A stretch of DNA of 64,000 nucleotides from Enterococcus pingfangensis (GTDB lineage Bacteria; Bacillota; Bacilli; Lactobacillales; Enterococcaceae), in contig NZ_BJDP01000009.1 in assembly GCF_005405205.1 (NCBI RefSeq), forward strand, positions 1-64,000. Reading direction: 5' to 3'. The position numbers and the translations under genes were made by a program. Positions 1 to 8,303 of the stretch are shown in pieces. The notes under the pieces are model-generated. The model made no database searches and was not told the origin of the DNA. It saw only the letters and a list, made by a program, of their open reading frames with translations. Numbering within the stretch: the first letter of the stretch is position 1; every line of letters starts with the position of its first letter.

Positions 1-69
1 ACGAAATGGAAGAAAAGTACTTTAATCATCTGTAAGTATCTGCTCTTTTCGTGTCTACTTTATTGACAT

Positions 70-861
70 CTATCCAATTGAAATCTCTAGATTGAATTGT
101 GAGTGTACATAGATTTTTATTTTCTGCACAGCTTTAAATGATTCCGGATACAACTGACAAACTTGTTTATATAACTCTATAGTTTCTGATCCATCATTGA
201 AAATTTCACCATCGATAATTCGTTGAACAAAATACTGTAAATGCGTCGTAAAACGCATATAATTCGTTGATTCTTCATCTAAAATTATATTAAAATGCCG
301 CTCAACGATTGATACTAGATCTGCTAATGTTTGCATTTCTAAAATATGACTTTTACGGCTCTCGCGTCCTTCTTCCATATTGACAAAATGTAAACATATC
401 GAAACAGCTTCATCTTCCGGAAGCTGGAGACCCTTTTGCTCTTCAATCATTTTTAATGCCTTAAGTCCTACTTTGAAATAATCAGGATAAAATCGCTTAG
501 TATCCCAGATCAATGGACTCTTAATAAATTGTTGCTTTTCTACTCGTTTCAATAAAAACTCCAAGTGATCAAGAAGAGCCAAACTTAAATAATCACTTGC
601 TTTGATACCTAACTGTTCCTCTCCATAGGAAATAATATTGTTAATTAAAAAAATATCGTTAGGATCTGAATGAGATAATAGATAGCTAAAATGGTCCAGC
701 ATATCGAAAGAATCAAGAATGTACATTTTTTCAATTTCCTTTTCCTCAATTTGCTGCCCTTTTTTCTTTTTAAAACCAATTCCTTTTGAAACGATAAAGA
801 CCTCGTTTCCCCCTCGCTTTACCAATGCAACATTATTATTTAAGATTTGGCTGATCTTCAT
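70..861 (-). CDS. BglG/LicT-family transcriptional antiterminator, C-terminally clipped
   Basis: The protein begins with the CAT RNA-binding domain (about residues 1-55, start MKISQILNNN) and continues with two PRD domains. Phosphorylatable His candidates are visible in DHLEFLL and CLHFVN (PRD1) and THLQYF (PRD2). Proteins of this family bind a RAT hairpin in mRNA, prevent termination and are controlled by PTS phosphorylation. I chose the ATG at 861 because GGAAAGGAGG lies just upstream; a longer in-frame start has no such site. The product is 263 aa, while LicT and BglG are near 277 aa. It stops after NLEIS, where the family normally continues through a last helix carrying the second PRD2 histidine. 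The end is therefore probably truncated, and no controlled sugar operon lies in the visible flank. The family call is secure; the sugar is unknown. Confidence 0.85.
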   Translation of the reverse strand: MKISQILNNNVALVKRGGNEVFIVSKGIGFKKKKGQQIEEKEIEKMYILDSFDMLDHFSYLLSHSDPNDIFLINNIISYGEEQLGIKASDYLSLALLDHLEFLLKRVEKQQFIKSPLIWDTKRFYPDYFKVGLKALKMIEEQKGLQLPEDEAVSICLHFVNMEEGRESRKSHILEMQTLADLVSIVERHFNIILDEESTNYMRFTTHLQYFVQRIIDGEIFNDGSETIELYKQVCQLYPESFKAVQKIKIYVHSQFNLEISIG

Positions 862-876
862 TTTTTCCTCCTTTCC

Positions 877-938
877 AGAAAAAAAACCCAAGAAAATATA
901 CAGTGAGACATAGGTCCCCTGATATACTTTCTTGAGTT
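877..938 (-). terminator. Leader terminator overlapping the RAT site
   Basis: On the minus strand a stem with arms AACTCAAGAAAGTATA and TATATTTTCTTGGGTT is followed by a run of T residues. It sits between the promoter and the antiterminator gene. Its 5' arm overlaps the RAT sequence, the arrangement expected for autoregulated antitermination. Confidence 0.8.
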
Positions 939-966
939 CTGCCTGATTATTTTCAGTAACATACTC
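934..966 (-). promoter_or_regulatory. RAT (ribonucleic antiterminator) site of LicT/SacT type
   Basis: The minus strand reads TGTTACTG, then a short AT-rich loop, then CAGGCAGAAC. This closely matches the known RAT pattern of BglG/LicT/SacT targets (GGATTGTTACTG...CAGGCAAAACC). It overlaps the start of the leader terminator by a few bases, so binding by the downstream gene product should block termination. Confidence 0.8.
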
Positions 967-1022
967 ACAACTATGACTCCAACGTCACAATCGGTCTTTT
1001 CTCTTATTTATTTTATAGATTC

Positions 1023-1051
1023 ATTCTAAGACATGAAAATATAAATGTCAA
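1023..1051 (-). promoter_or_regulatory. Promoter of the antiterminator gene
   Basis: The minus strand has TTGACA, a 17-bp spacer and TAGAAT, which is very close to sigma-A consensus. It would start transcription near 1016, giving a leader of about 155 nt that contains the RAT site and terminator. Confidence 0.75.
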
Positions 1052-1115
1052 CGTTTACTAAAAATGTTACTACTTCTATTTTAGTGTTAGTATTGGTTCT
1101 ACTTTTATTTTTAGA

Positions 1116-1153
1116 TAAAAAGCTAGAAACCTCATGCATCAAGGTTTCTAGCT
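1116..1153 (-). terminator. Intrinsic terminator, minus strand
   Basis: Arms AGCTAGAAACCT and AGGTTTCTAGCT form a perfect 12-bp stem with a 9-nt loop, followed on the minus strand by five T residues. No intact gene lies upstream of it, so it probably outlived the gene it served. Confidence 0.7.
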
Positions 1154-1401
1154 CTAAAATAGGTATTACCCCACAGACCCTTCTAATGACTCTTTTGGAA
1201 TTCAGGATAAAAGAATAGGCTTTATAGGAGTATTTGTCTAGAAAACTATTAATAAGTGATGGCGTTACTGTTAACTCAGACGTAGCCAATATCGTACCCA
1301 AAAACAGCAGGTAGAGAAGTTATTTGAGGAACCAAATTGATATTCTTCAGACACCAAGTCAAGTTCCTATACACTAATTGAGAATAGTTGATAGTTCAAT
1401 A

Positions 1402-1596
1402 TTATTTGGAAGTAAATTTCAAAGGTATACAATATTTTGTGTAAGTTACAAGATATTGTGCACCCACTTCACTGATCTTATAAGTGGCCTTTCCATTTCC
1501 ATCATCGTCTACTTTTTCCGAGCCATCTTCAAAGAAAATGATTTTTCCTCCATCTGCTTTAGTGATGAACTGCCTGTATGCTAATACAGTGAACAT
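1402..1596 (-). pseudogene. Short unrecognised reading frame in decayed DNA
   Basis: A 64-codon frame encodes a hydrophilic segment rich in Asp, Glu and Gly with no signal peptide and no convincing ribosome binding site. It vaguely recalls the middle of small secreted YxeA-type proteins, but I cannot support that. It lies just upstream of the terminator at 1116-1153 on the same strand and next to an IS fragment. It is more likely a leftover than a working gene. Confidence 0.2.
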
Positions 1597-1650
1597 ATTT
1601 TTTGCTATACTTCTAAATTAACTAGAACAATTTTTGAAAAGACTGTTCTC

Positions 1651-1746
1651 ATGGTAGACAAACATAAATTTGATGAAGAATTAAAAAAATCAATCGTTAA
1701 ACTTTACGAACGTGACAAATCTCAAAACGCTCTTGTTAGTGAATAG
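1651..1746 (+). pseudogene. IS3-family transposase OrfA, N-terminal remnant
   Basis: The frame starts MVDKHKFDEELKKSIVKLYE and ends after 31 residues. This is the beginning of the helix-turn-helix (transposase_8) protein of IS3/IS150-type elements, where KFDEEFKKxIVxLYxxGKS is typical. The rest of OrfA and all of OrfB are missing. It marks an old insertion upstream of the flavin reductase locus. Confidence 0.7.
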
Positions 1747-1775
1747 TGATAAGCTTTTGTCATCATTCAACATAG

Positions 1776-1839
1776 AAAAACTCCTTTCGATGCAATGAGC
1801 GGTTGGTGTCCACTAATTAGCCTATCGAAAAGAGTTTTT
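1776..1839. terminator. Long hairpin with A/T flanks, likely bidirectional terminator
   Basis: Arms AAAAACTCCTTTCGAT and ATCGAAAAGAGTTTTT pair with a couple of mismatches around a 32-nt loop and carry runs of A and T at the outer ends. It lies downstream of the transporter gene on the minus strand and could end that transcript. Confidence 0.5.
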
Positions 1840-1931
1840 ATCATTAAAGCCATTTCATCCATGTTTTACGAACGAAACTGATCAAATTCATTAATTAAAA
1901 ATTGTTTCTCCTAAAATGACTAAGTAGTTTT

Positions 1932-3170
1932 TTATCTGCCTTTAACCAATGGTTCTGCTTGTTGGTTTTTCTTTCGTTGGATATAAACGAGATCCAACAA
2001 TAGTCCCACAACAGCTAGTACAATTGCTGTGTAGAAAGCTTGGGTAAAGTCACCATTATGATTTGCTGCCATACCAGTGGCAACTTTTGGTCCAAAAAAT
2101 GCTGCTGTTGAATACCCGATAAAAACGATACCATAGTTGACACCTTGATTGACGGGACCGTAGTTTTCCATAACCATCGATGGAAAAACACCCATTACGC
2201 CACCAAAACATAGACCCAAGCCAATAATACCTATAGCAAAAGCAGCTGTTCCTGAAAGCAAAGCTAGTACTAATAATGAACAAGCCACCACGGTATAGAT
2301 AATCAGCAACGTTTTAGTCCGTCCAAGACGATCAGAAACGGTTCCCCAAAGAACCCGACCTAAGCAATTGCTTAGAGAATAAAGACTTACGTAAAACGCA
2401 GCAGCTGCTGCAGTTAAACCAAACATTTCTTGTCCAATGACTGCAGCGTTTGATGCAATCATCAATCCAGAGAATGCACCGACGCCCAGCATAAAAATAA
2501 TTAAATAAAATTCTGGTGTCTGCAACATTTTTTTCCAATTTTTATTAATTGGACCATTGCCACTTTTTACAATCGGAGCTGTCCATCCCGCTGGTTTGAA
2601 GTCATTCGGTGCATTTTTAATAAAGAAATTGGCAACGACAACAACCAGTATATAAGCGATTCCTAACATCCGAAAAGCGTATAACGCATCCTGTGATTCG
2701 ATCAGGCTATTGGCAATTGGTGCAGCAATAATCGCAGCCCCACCCATTCCTGCTGTGATCAATCCGGATGCTAAGCCCCGTTTGTCTGGAAACAAGCGTA
2801 AGGTATTGCTTAGGCAAGCAGAATAGGCAAATCCTTGTCCCAATCCGGCTAAAATACCATAAGTAAGGTAAAGCATACCTGGTGAATTTACTAGTCCAGT
2901 CAAGAAAAATCCTACGCCGAAAAGAAGCCCACCAAAGAAAATCGTCCATTTGGCTAATCCTCTATCTGTTAGAAATCCACCAAGAATCATAGTGATTGGG
3001 CCAACAGCGGCATTAATAGTAAACGCCAACATAATTTCTGACATGCTCCAACCCTTTAATTGACTTAATGGACCTGCAAAAACGCTAAACGCATACACTG
3101 CGCCAGTACACAATAATACTGCCGTTGAAGCAATTAAAACTGGCCAGCGATTCAATGATTTATTTTCCAT
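1932..3170 (-). CDS. MFS transporter, oxalate/formate antiporter (OFA)-like family
   Basis: The 412-aa protein has about 12 hydrophobic segments and the OFA-type N-terminus (RWPVLIASTAVLLCTGAVYA), followed by GILAGLGQGFAYS and the SDRLGRTKTLL loop between the two halves. It should exchange or import a small organic acid across the cytoplasmic membrane. A GGAGGAAGAAA site precedes the ATG. It is the last gene of a minus-strand set behind two flavin reductase genes, from which a 145-bp gap with a hairpin separates it. The context suggests it moves the substrate or product of the 808-aa reductase, as the transporter gene in hcrRABC loci is thought to do. The actual substrate is not known. Confidence 0.8.
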   Translation of the reverse strand: MENKSLNRWPVLIASTAVLLCTGAVYAFSVFAGPLSQLKGWSMSEIMLAFTINAAVGPITMILGGFLTDRGLAKWTIFFGGLLFGVGFFLTGLVNSPGMLYLTYGILAGLGQGFAYSACLSNTLRLFPDKRGLASGLITAGMGGAAIIAAPIANSLIESQDALYAFRMLGIAYILVVVVANFFIKNAPNDFKPAGWTAPIVKSGNGPINKNWKKMLQTPEFYLIIFMLGVGAFSGLMIASNAAVIGQEMFGLTAAAAAFYVSLYSLSNCLGRVLWGTVSDRLGRTKTLLIIYTVVACSLLVLALLSGTAAFAIGIIGLGLCFGGVMGVFPSMVMENYGPVNQGVNYGIVFIGYSTAAFFGPKVATGMAANHNGDFTQAFYTAIVLAVVGLLLDLVYIQRKKNQQAEPLVKGR

Positions 3171-3250
3171 TTTCTTCCTCCATTACTATTATTGTTACAA
3201 AATTCACATGAATTTTTAAAACCGACAAATGAACAATTTATTAATTTACC

Positions 3251-3292
3251 AAATCAATGAGCAGTTTTCCTACTCACTGATTTAGCAAATTT
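3251..3292 (-). repeat. Imperfect hairpin between reductase and transporter genes
   Basis: The minus-strand arms AAATCAGTGAGTAG and CTGCTCATTGATTT form a long imperfect stem, extended by flanking TTTG/GTAAA pairing. No U-run follows. It may stabilise the upstream mRNA or lower expression of the transporter; I cannot tell which. Confidence 0.45.
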
Positions 3293-3315
3293 TTCTTGTA
3301 CTATGAATGAATCAC

Positions 3316-5742
3316 TTATTCAAAGAAATCTTCAATCGCTGTTTTCCCAGCAATCCGTCCAAAGGTAAAGATATCTGTTAAAGAATTTCCTCCTAAACGA
3401 TTTCCTGCGTGAATTCCACCGGCAACTTCCCCAGCAGCGTATAATCCAGAAATTTGTTTTCCATTTTTGTCTAAAACATGTGTCTGGGTATCAATCTTCA
3501 ATCCACCCATAGTGTGGTGAACGGCTGGTTTTCTTGGCGTCGCATAGAATGGTGCTTTCGTAACTTTTAGATCGAAAACATCTTTGCCAAACTCAGGATC
3601 ATTCCCTGCATCTACATAAGAATTATATTTTTCAATCGTGTCTTTTAGAATTGCCGGGTCCATTCCAAGTTGTTCTGCTAACCCTTCAATCGTTTCTGAT
3701 CGGAATAAGGTTCCTGCAGCGACTTGTTTGTCTAATTTTTCTTGATTTGTATTGTAAGCTGTTTTTTTGATTTCATCATCGGCAATTAAGTAAAACAGGC
3801 TGCCGTTATCAATCGCCGCTTGGGTCAAAACATCCCGACTTTCATACTCATTAACGAACCGTTTACCTTTTTGATTGACCATAACAAAGTTTGCTGGCGG
3901 TACTTGTAGCCCACTGAATAGTGCTCCGGTGTTTGGATCAGAAACAGGCATCATTTGTGAAAAGCCCATACCTACTAAACCTGCTCCCGCGCTCTCACCT
4001 AGTTCGATTCCGTCGCCGGTAATCGCAGGTGAATTTGATGTTTTAATATCGTCATCAATTTGTGTCCAATAAGTATTGTATTGTTTCAACATTTTCGTGT
4101 TAGCACCAAACCCACCTGAAGCCAGAACCACTGCTTTTGCATGAATTGTGACTTTTTGATTATTAATGCCCCGACCAACAAGGCCTACTACATTGCCATC
4201 TTCAATCAGTAATTCTTTGACTGGTGTATCAGTCAGAATCGTACCATCATTTTTCTCAACAAATTCCTTTAATGCAGAGATAAAAGCAAAGCCTTCACTT
4301 TTAAGAGGTTTGTGTCCCCGACGCCATTTTGCACCAACTGGCATATCCACGTGATTTTTATCAAACGCTACGCCAACTTCTTCCAACCATTCAACTGATT
4401 CCAATGCATGATCCGTTAAAATTTTTACAAGATCGTATTGGCCATAAATGACATTTCCTTTTAAGTCTGTCCGTTTCCCACCAAGATAGGTTTGGATTCG
4501 ATGCCAAATTGAGGAATCAAAAAGATATTCTTTCGTGTCTGTAGTTTCTTTCAAATAAGCACTTATTTGTTGTTTCAATGTTTTAAAATCGGCTAAATAT
4601 TCTGGATCGATCGTACTTTCATCTAAATGTAGCATTTCTTCCAATGTTGTACTTTCACCTGGTAAAGCATCGAAGCCATTTTGCCAAGCGGGATCTGCTG
4701 CATTCATTGGTCCTCCAGCTCGAACTGTATTGCCGCCAAGCGCAGGGAATTTTTCAACGAGAATCACTTTTTTCCCGGCCTGCAAAACACTGGCTGCAGC
4801 ACTTAGACCTGCGCCACCACCGCCGACAACGACAACATCTGTTGTGTATTCTACCGCTTTTGTTTGAGGGCTGAAGCCAGTTTTGGGACGTTTTCTTAAA
4901 GCATCAGGATTTGCTCCGGCAAGTTGTACTGCCTTTGCCACTCCATCAACTACCCCATGACTGGTAACTGAAGCCCCAGAAACAGCATCGACATTCAAGG
5001 TTTGCCCATCAATGATTTCTTGGGGAATTCTAGTGAAGACAATATCTGCAATTCCTTCTGATTCACCTGATGTATCAATATCGATTGTTTCGATTCGATC
5101 ATCGCTTAAAGTGACAGTCATTGGTAGATTTCCGTTATGTCCCACCGCAGTCACTTCATATTTTCCTGGTTCAAAGGTGATGTTTTCTGGGACGTTCAAC
5201 AAATTGGCAATTTCTGTAAAACGGACAAATTTCCGGAAACAGCTTTCTAAAAATTCAATCGTTCTAGCATCCTTCAAGTTTCCTTCTTCATCAAAGGCTT
5301 GTTGCGCACGACCTAATAAAAATTCACTTCCTGGCATAACCGAAGCATTTACTCCCGGTGCGTCCAAAATTTGGCGCAAATGCAATTGTGCGCGGGATGA
5401 TCCTTGAACATCATAAGAAGCTCCAACAATCATGACTGGTTTGCCATCTAAAGGATGGATATTGAAAGACAACCATTCCAAAACGCTCTTTAATGCAGAC
5501 GGGATGGAGTGATTGTGTTCAGGTGTCGCAATGATGACCCCATCGGCTTCGCTGATTTTTTGGTTGAGGGTTTGAATAACTGTGCTTTCTGTTTGATCAT
5601 TTGTTTCATTAAACATTGGTACATCTTTAATTTCTAAAATTTCAATTTCAGCAGAATCTACGAAATGTTTTTTCATGAATTGTACAAGTGTTCGATTATA
5701 CGAATGATTGGCATTCGTTCCAATAAGTGCTACATATTTCAT
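3316..5742 (-). CDS. Three-domain flavin reductase (NADPH:FMN reductase + FMN_bind + FAD_binding_2), HcrB-like or soluble fumarate-reductase-like
   Basis: The 808-aa protein has three modules. A flavodoxin-like NADPH-dependent FMN reductase (residues 1-180) contains the [11 protein letters not shown] stretch. An FMN_bind domain (190-278) carries the flavinylation motif SGASVTS at 255-261, with Ser258 at the acceptor place. A fumarate-reductase-type FAD domain (300-808) begins with VVVGGGGAG. The catalytic residues of flavocytochrome fumarate reductase align: His in GHKP (477), Arg in ESRD (636), His in VHHTMGG (742-743) and Arg in NRLGG (782). There is no signal peptide or haem motif, so it should act in the cytosol on NAD(P)H. 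Module order and neighbours match HcrB of the lactobacillar hydroxycinnamate reductase operon, but fumarate or a similar enoate is equally possible. A strong GAGGAGG site lies 15 bp after the upstream gene. Confidence 0.85.
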   Translation of the reverse strand: MKYVALIGTNANHSYNRTLVQFMKKHFVDSAEIEILEIKDVPMFNETNDQTESTVIQTLNQKISEADGVIIATPEHNHSIPSALKSVLEWLSFNIHPLDGKPVMIVGASYDVQGSSRAQLHLRQILDAPGVNASVMPGSEFLLGRAQQAFDEEGNLKDARTIEFLESCFRKFVRFTEIANLLNVPENITFEPGKYEVTAVGHNGNLPMTVTLSDDRIETIDIDTSGESEGIADIVFTRIPQEIIDGQTLNVDAVSGASVTSHGVVDGVAKAVQLAGANPDALRKRPKTGFSPQTKAVEYTTDVVVVGGGGAGLSAAASVLQAGKKVILVEKFPALGGNTVRAGGPMNAADPAWQNGFDALPGESTTLEEMLHLDESTIDPEYLADFKTLKQQISAYLKETTDTKEYLFDSSIWHRIQTYLGGKRTDLKGNVIYGQYDLVKILTDHALESVEWLEEVGVAFDKNHVDMPVGAKWRRGHKPLKSEGFAFISALKEFVEKNDGTILTDTPVKELLIEDGNVVGLVGRGINNQKVTIHAKAVVLASGGFGANTKMLKQYNTYWTQIDDDIKTSNSPAITGDGIELGESAGAGLVGMGFSQMMPVSDPNTGALFSGLQVPPANFVMVNQKGKRFVNEYESRDVLTQAAIDNGSLFYLIADDEIKKTAYNTNQEKLDKQVAAGTLFRSETIEGLAEQLGMDPAILKDTIEKYNSYVDAGNDPEFGKDVFDLKVTKAPFYATPRKPAVHHTMGGLKIDTQTHVLDKNGKQISGLYAAGEVAGGIHAGNRLGGNSLTDIFTFGRIAGKTAIEDFFE

Positions 5743-5757
5743 TTTTCTTCCTCCTCA

Positions 5758-6354
5758 CTATACTTCCCATGAAAATGGTTTGGTTTGTTTTTTGCTGCGA
5801 TCCTTTAATAATTGATTGGTCAACGTCACAAAATGCAGAAACTCATCAAAATCTTCTTCCAGTTCCGCAACCTTCTCTTGATCCTTCAGGTTTCCTTCTT
5901 CATCAAAGGCTTGTTCTGAATGGCCTAATAAAAATTCAGCACTTGGCATAAGACGGGCTTTTAATTCTGGCGCATCTAAAATTTGGCGTAAGTGTGCCTG
6001 TGCCCGAGAAGATCCTAACGAACCTAATGAAGCCCCTGTTACCATTACTGGTTTATCGATCAATGGTTGCGTCGTATAAGATAGCCATTCCAAAACACTT
6101 TTCAAAGCAGCAGGAATTGTGTGATCATATTCTGGTGTACTGATAACCACACCATCTGCTTCGGTAATCTTATCTGATAGTGTTTGGACTGCTACCGGTG
6201 GTGTTTTATCTTCCGGTTCATCAAAAGCTGGGATATCTTTGATTTCACAAAGTTCGATGGTTGCTTGATCAGAAAAATGACTTTGGATAAACTGTAATAA
6301 TTTTCGATTGGTGGAACGATCTGAGTTTGTTCCAACGATTCCAATAAGTTTCAT
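5758..6354 (-). CDS. NADPH-dependent FMN reductase family protein, HcrA-like
   Basis: The 198-aa flavodoxin-fold protein starts MKLIGIVGTNSDRSTNRKLL and contains STPEYDHTIP and [16 protein letters not shown], typical of the NADPH:FMN reductase (ArsH/SsuE/azoreductase-like) family. It is plainly a paralog of the first 180 residues of the next gene and lies only 15 bp upstream of it, so the two are co-transcribed. The likely role is to pass electrons from NAD(P)H to the larger partner, as HcrA is proposed to do for HcrB. GAAAGGAAG precedes the ATG. Confidence 0.85.
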   Translation of the reverse strand: MKLIGIVGTNSDRSTNRKLLQFIQSHFSDQATIELCEIKDIPAFDEPEDKTPPVAVQTLSDKITEADGVVISTPEYDHTIPAALKSVLEWLSYTTQPLIDKPVMVTGASLGSLGSSRAQAHLRQILDAPELKARLMPSAEFLLGHSEQAFDEEGNLKDQEKVAELEEDFDEFLHFVTLTNQLLKDRSKKQTKPFSWEV

Positions 6355-6487
6355 TTAAAAACTTCCTTTCAAAATTAAATGTGATGTATTTAACAATGTT
6401 GGAGAAAAAAATTTATGCTACTCAAAAAATGCGTAAATAGCTTTTTTATTCTTCCTTTTTTTGTAGTAAATATCGTTTCCATTTACA

Positions 6488-6507
6488 TAAGGTCAGTCTA
6501 ATCCTTA
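6488..6507. promoter_or_regulatory. Candidate LysR-type operator between divergent genes
   Basis: The interrupted dyad TAAGG-N10-CCTTA lies in the intergenic region between the divergent reductase operon and its LysR gene. It has the general shape of a LysR-type T-N11-A box. The assignment rests on position and symmetry only. Confidence 0.35.
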
Positions 6508-6535
6508 CGCAACTATTTGTGAAATATTTATTTAA

Positions 6536-6564
6536 TTATCATACTATAAGTATTTTGTTATAAT
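6536..6564 (+). promoter_or_regulatory. Promoter of the LysR-type regulator gene
   Basis: TTATCA, a 17-bp spacer and a perfect TATAAT end 23 bp before the chosen ATG. The candidate operator lies just upstream, which would suit autoregulation. Confidence 0.55.
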
Positions 6565-6587
6565 TGAAAAAAATTGGAGGGATACTC

Positions 6588-7529
6588 ATGGCTCTAAAAG
6601 ACTCACCCACGATGCTGCATTATTTAGATATTCTTCTAAAGCATGGGAATTACACCAAAGCAGCCAAAGATTTATTTATTTCGCAGCCTTATTTAACCCA
6701 AGCGATTCAAAAAGTAGAACAAGAATTAGGAGCTGAGATTATTAATCGTCATACCGGTCACCTGCAATTGACAGAAGCTGGCAAGGTTTACTATCAATAT
6801 TTAGAAACCCTCGAAATAGAGGCCTCTCAACTTCAAAAGAAATTGGAGCTATACACAGATCCCGACCAAACAAAAATTCGAGTGGGCATCTTGTCTAGCT
6901 TGGGAATTTTTCTCCTACCGCTTTTTCTACCGGAATACCTGCAAAATAATCCAACAGTGAAATTGTTGTTGGATGAGAAGTTACCCAAAACCAATGAAAG
7001 TAAGGTGCTCAACGGTGAAACGGATTTTTACATCGGTCAAAATCCCGAGACCGTTTCCCCAAATCTAAAGGTTTACGAGTGTTCAAAAGAAAATTACTAT
7101 GGTGTCTTTCCCGACTCTTCTCGTTTTTATCAACCGGGTATTCGATTGTTAGACTTAAAATCGATTGCAATAAAGGACTTGCTGCAAGAAAAATTTGTGC
7201 TGACATCCAGTGGATCAGCTATTCGTCGTCAAATGGATCAGCTCTTTCAAAAATATAAAATCGAACCCGCAATTTCTCTAGAAAGCGAGAATATCTATAC
7301 TGTGGTGGAACTTGCTAAAAACGGTCTTGGGTTGGCCATTGCTCCGGAAAGTGTGATTTATTCTCTTAAATCCGGAAATTATAATTTGTTTCCGGTTACC
7401 GAATTATCTCTAAGCTATTTCATTGCTCATCGAATGGATAAGACACTCTCAAAAGCCGAAGAAAATTTTGTCACCGCTTTTTTAAAAGGTGTTCGACAAC
7501 AAGATTTCTCTACTTTATTTCATGAATAA
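6588..7529 (+). CDS. LysR-family transcriptional regulator, HcrR-like
   Basis: The 313-aa protein has an N-terminal winged helix-turn-helix (GNYTKAAKDLFISQPYLTQA, roughly residues 20-60) with the usual LysR recognition pattern. A periplasmic-binding-like effector domain follows (VGILSSLGIFLLP onward; GLGLAIAPES near the end). I chose the ATG at 6588 because TTGGAGGG precedes it; an upstream in-frame codon lacks a site. It is transcribed away from the flavin reductase operon, the classic layout for a LysR protein that activates its divergent neighbour in response to the substrate. The effector is unknown, with phenylacrylates or a dicarboxylate as candidates. Confidence 0.85.
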   Translation: MALKDSPTMLHYLDILLKHGNYTKAAKDLFISQPYLTQAIQKVEQELGAEIINRHTGHLQLTEAGKVYYQYLETLEIEASQLQKKLELYTDPDQTKIRVGILSSLGIFLLPLFLPEYLQNNPTVKLLLDEKLPKTNESKVLNGETDFYIGQNPETVSPNLKVYECSKENYYGVFPDSSRFYQPGIRLLDLKSIAIKDLLQEKFVLTSSGSAIRRQMDQLFQKYKIEPAISLESENIYTVVELAKNGLGLAIAPESVIYSLKSGNYNLFPVTELSLSYFIAHRMDKTLSKAEENFVTAFLKGVRQQDFSTLFHE

Positions 7530-7970
7530 CAACCAACTAAAAAACTCACGAAGGTTGAAGTGAACCTAAAAAGTTATACTTTTATGGAGTGGAGAATTTT
7601 GAAATTAGTATAATAAACTAGACAAGAGAATGTGAGAATCTAGATTATATCAAGAAGCTTTATTGTTAAAGCTTTTCAAGAAAATATATTTAGACTTGAG
7701 AGGAAAAATCGTCAAAAAACTGCAGAAGACAGGGGCGAATTGGCTCATTGAGAAGCTGATACTGTGGCTGATAAATCTGGAGATGCTTGTCTAGTGACTT
7801 AATCACGATTTCTTCAGCAGGAAAAACATCAGAAAATAAGCGGTTTGTGTGAGCGAGAAAATGATAGAACTTTTAGGTCGTATCACTAACGGTGTAGTAA
7901 AAACGATCACTACTGATATAGCCGAATCGTTGATTGATGAAATATCAAAATATTCAGAAACTCTTATTGA
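7530..7970. other. Unassigned stretch, probably decayed mobile DNA
   Basis: No frame here carries a recognisable domain or a good start. A weak AGGTT/AACCT dyad follows the LysR gene. The stretch runs into a recombinase fragment, so it is best read as eroded accessory DNA. Confidence 0.4.
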
Positions 7971-8303
7971 TTTGTTTATAGGAATGGCTGGCTCTATCAC
8001 ATACTCGAAAAATATGAACTGCCGAAGATCACATTACATGGTTTTCGTCATATTCATGCTAGTTTGTTGTTTGAATCCGGTGAAAGTATAAAAGCGGTTC
8101 AGGAACGTTTAGGGCACAAAGATGTCAAAACTACTATGAATATTTACCTTCATGTTACTCCTGAAAAGATTAAGAGGAGACTGGCGAGCGATCTGCAAAA
8201 TATGTTAATTTTTGACGAATGGCATTCACTAATCTATGAATACAAAACAAAAAGCCCCAAAACGTTATCCTATCAACGTTTCGGGAACTCACAAAATTTC
8301 TAA
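7971..8303 (+). pseudogene. Tyrosine recombinase (phage/ICE integrase), C-terminal fragment
   Basis: In one frame, from about 7998 to 8190, the translation gives [20 protein letters not shown] and then [20 protein letters not shown]. This is the catalytic C-terminus of phage-type integrases, with HxxR in HGFR and the tyrosine in NIYLHV. There is no start codon with a ribosome site and the N-terminal two thirds are absent. The frame runs on into non-homologous sequence that overlaps the suf terminator. It is a non-functional remnant marking a past integration next to the suf operon. Confidence 0.8.
8246..8285 (-). terminator. Terminator of the suf operon
   Basis: On the minus strand the stem CCCGAAACGTT / AACGTTTTGGGG is followed by CTTTTTG, about 15 bp beyond the sufB stop codon. 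Confidence 0.85.

Noticed and set aside
1-69. Possible IS terminal repeat around TGTCTACTTTATTGACA
   Set aside because: The string resembles ends of some IS3-type elements, but there is too little sequence before the window edge to support a boundary.
1026-1301. 91-codon minus-strand frame
   Set aside because: It runs through a strong terminator (1116-1153) and into the promoter of the antiterminator gene (1023-1051), and it has no ribosome site or known domain.
3316-5742. Haem-containing or exported fumarate reductase
   Set aside because: There is no CxxCH motif, no signal peptide and no Tat or Sec signal; the N-terminus is a cytosolic flavodoxin-like domain.
7849-8091. 80-codon plus-strand frame
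   Set aside because: Its second half is an off-frame reading of the integrase fragment, and the first half has no recognisable family or ribosome site.
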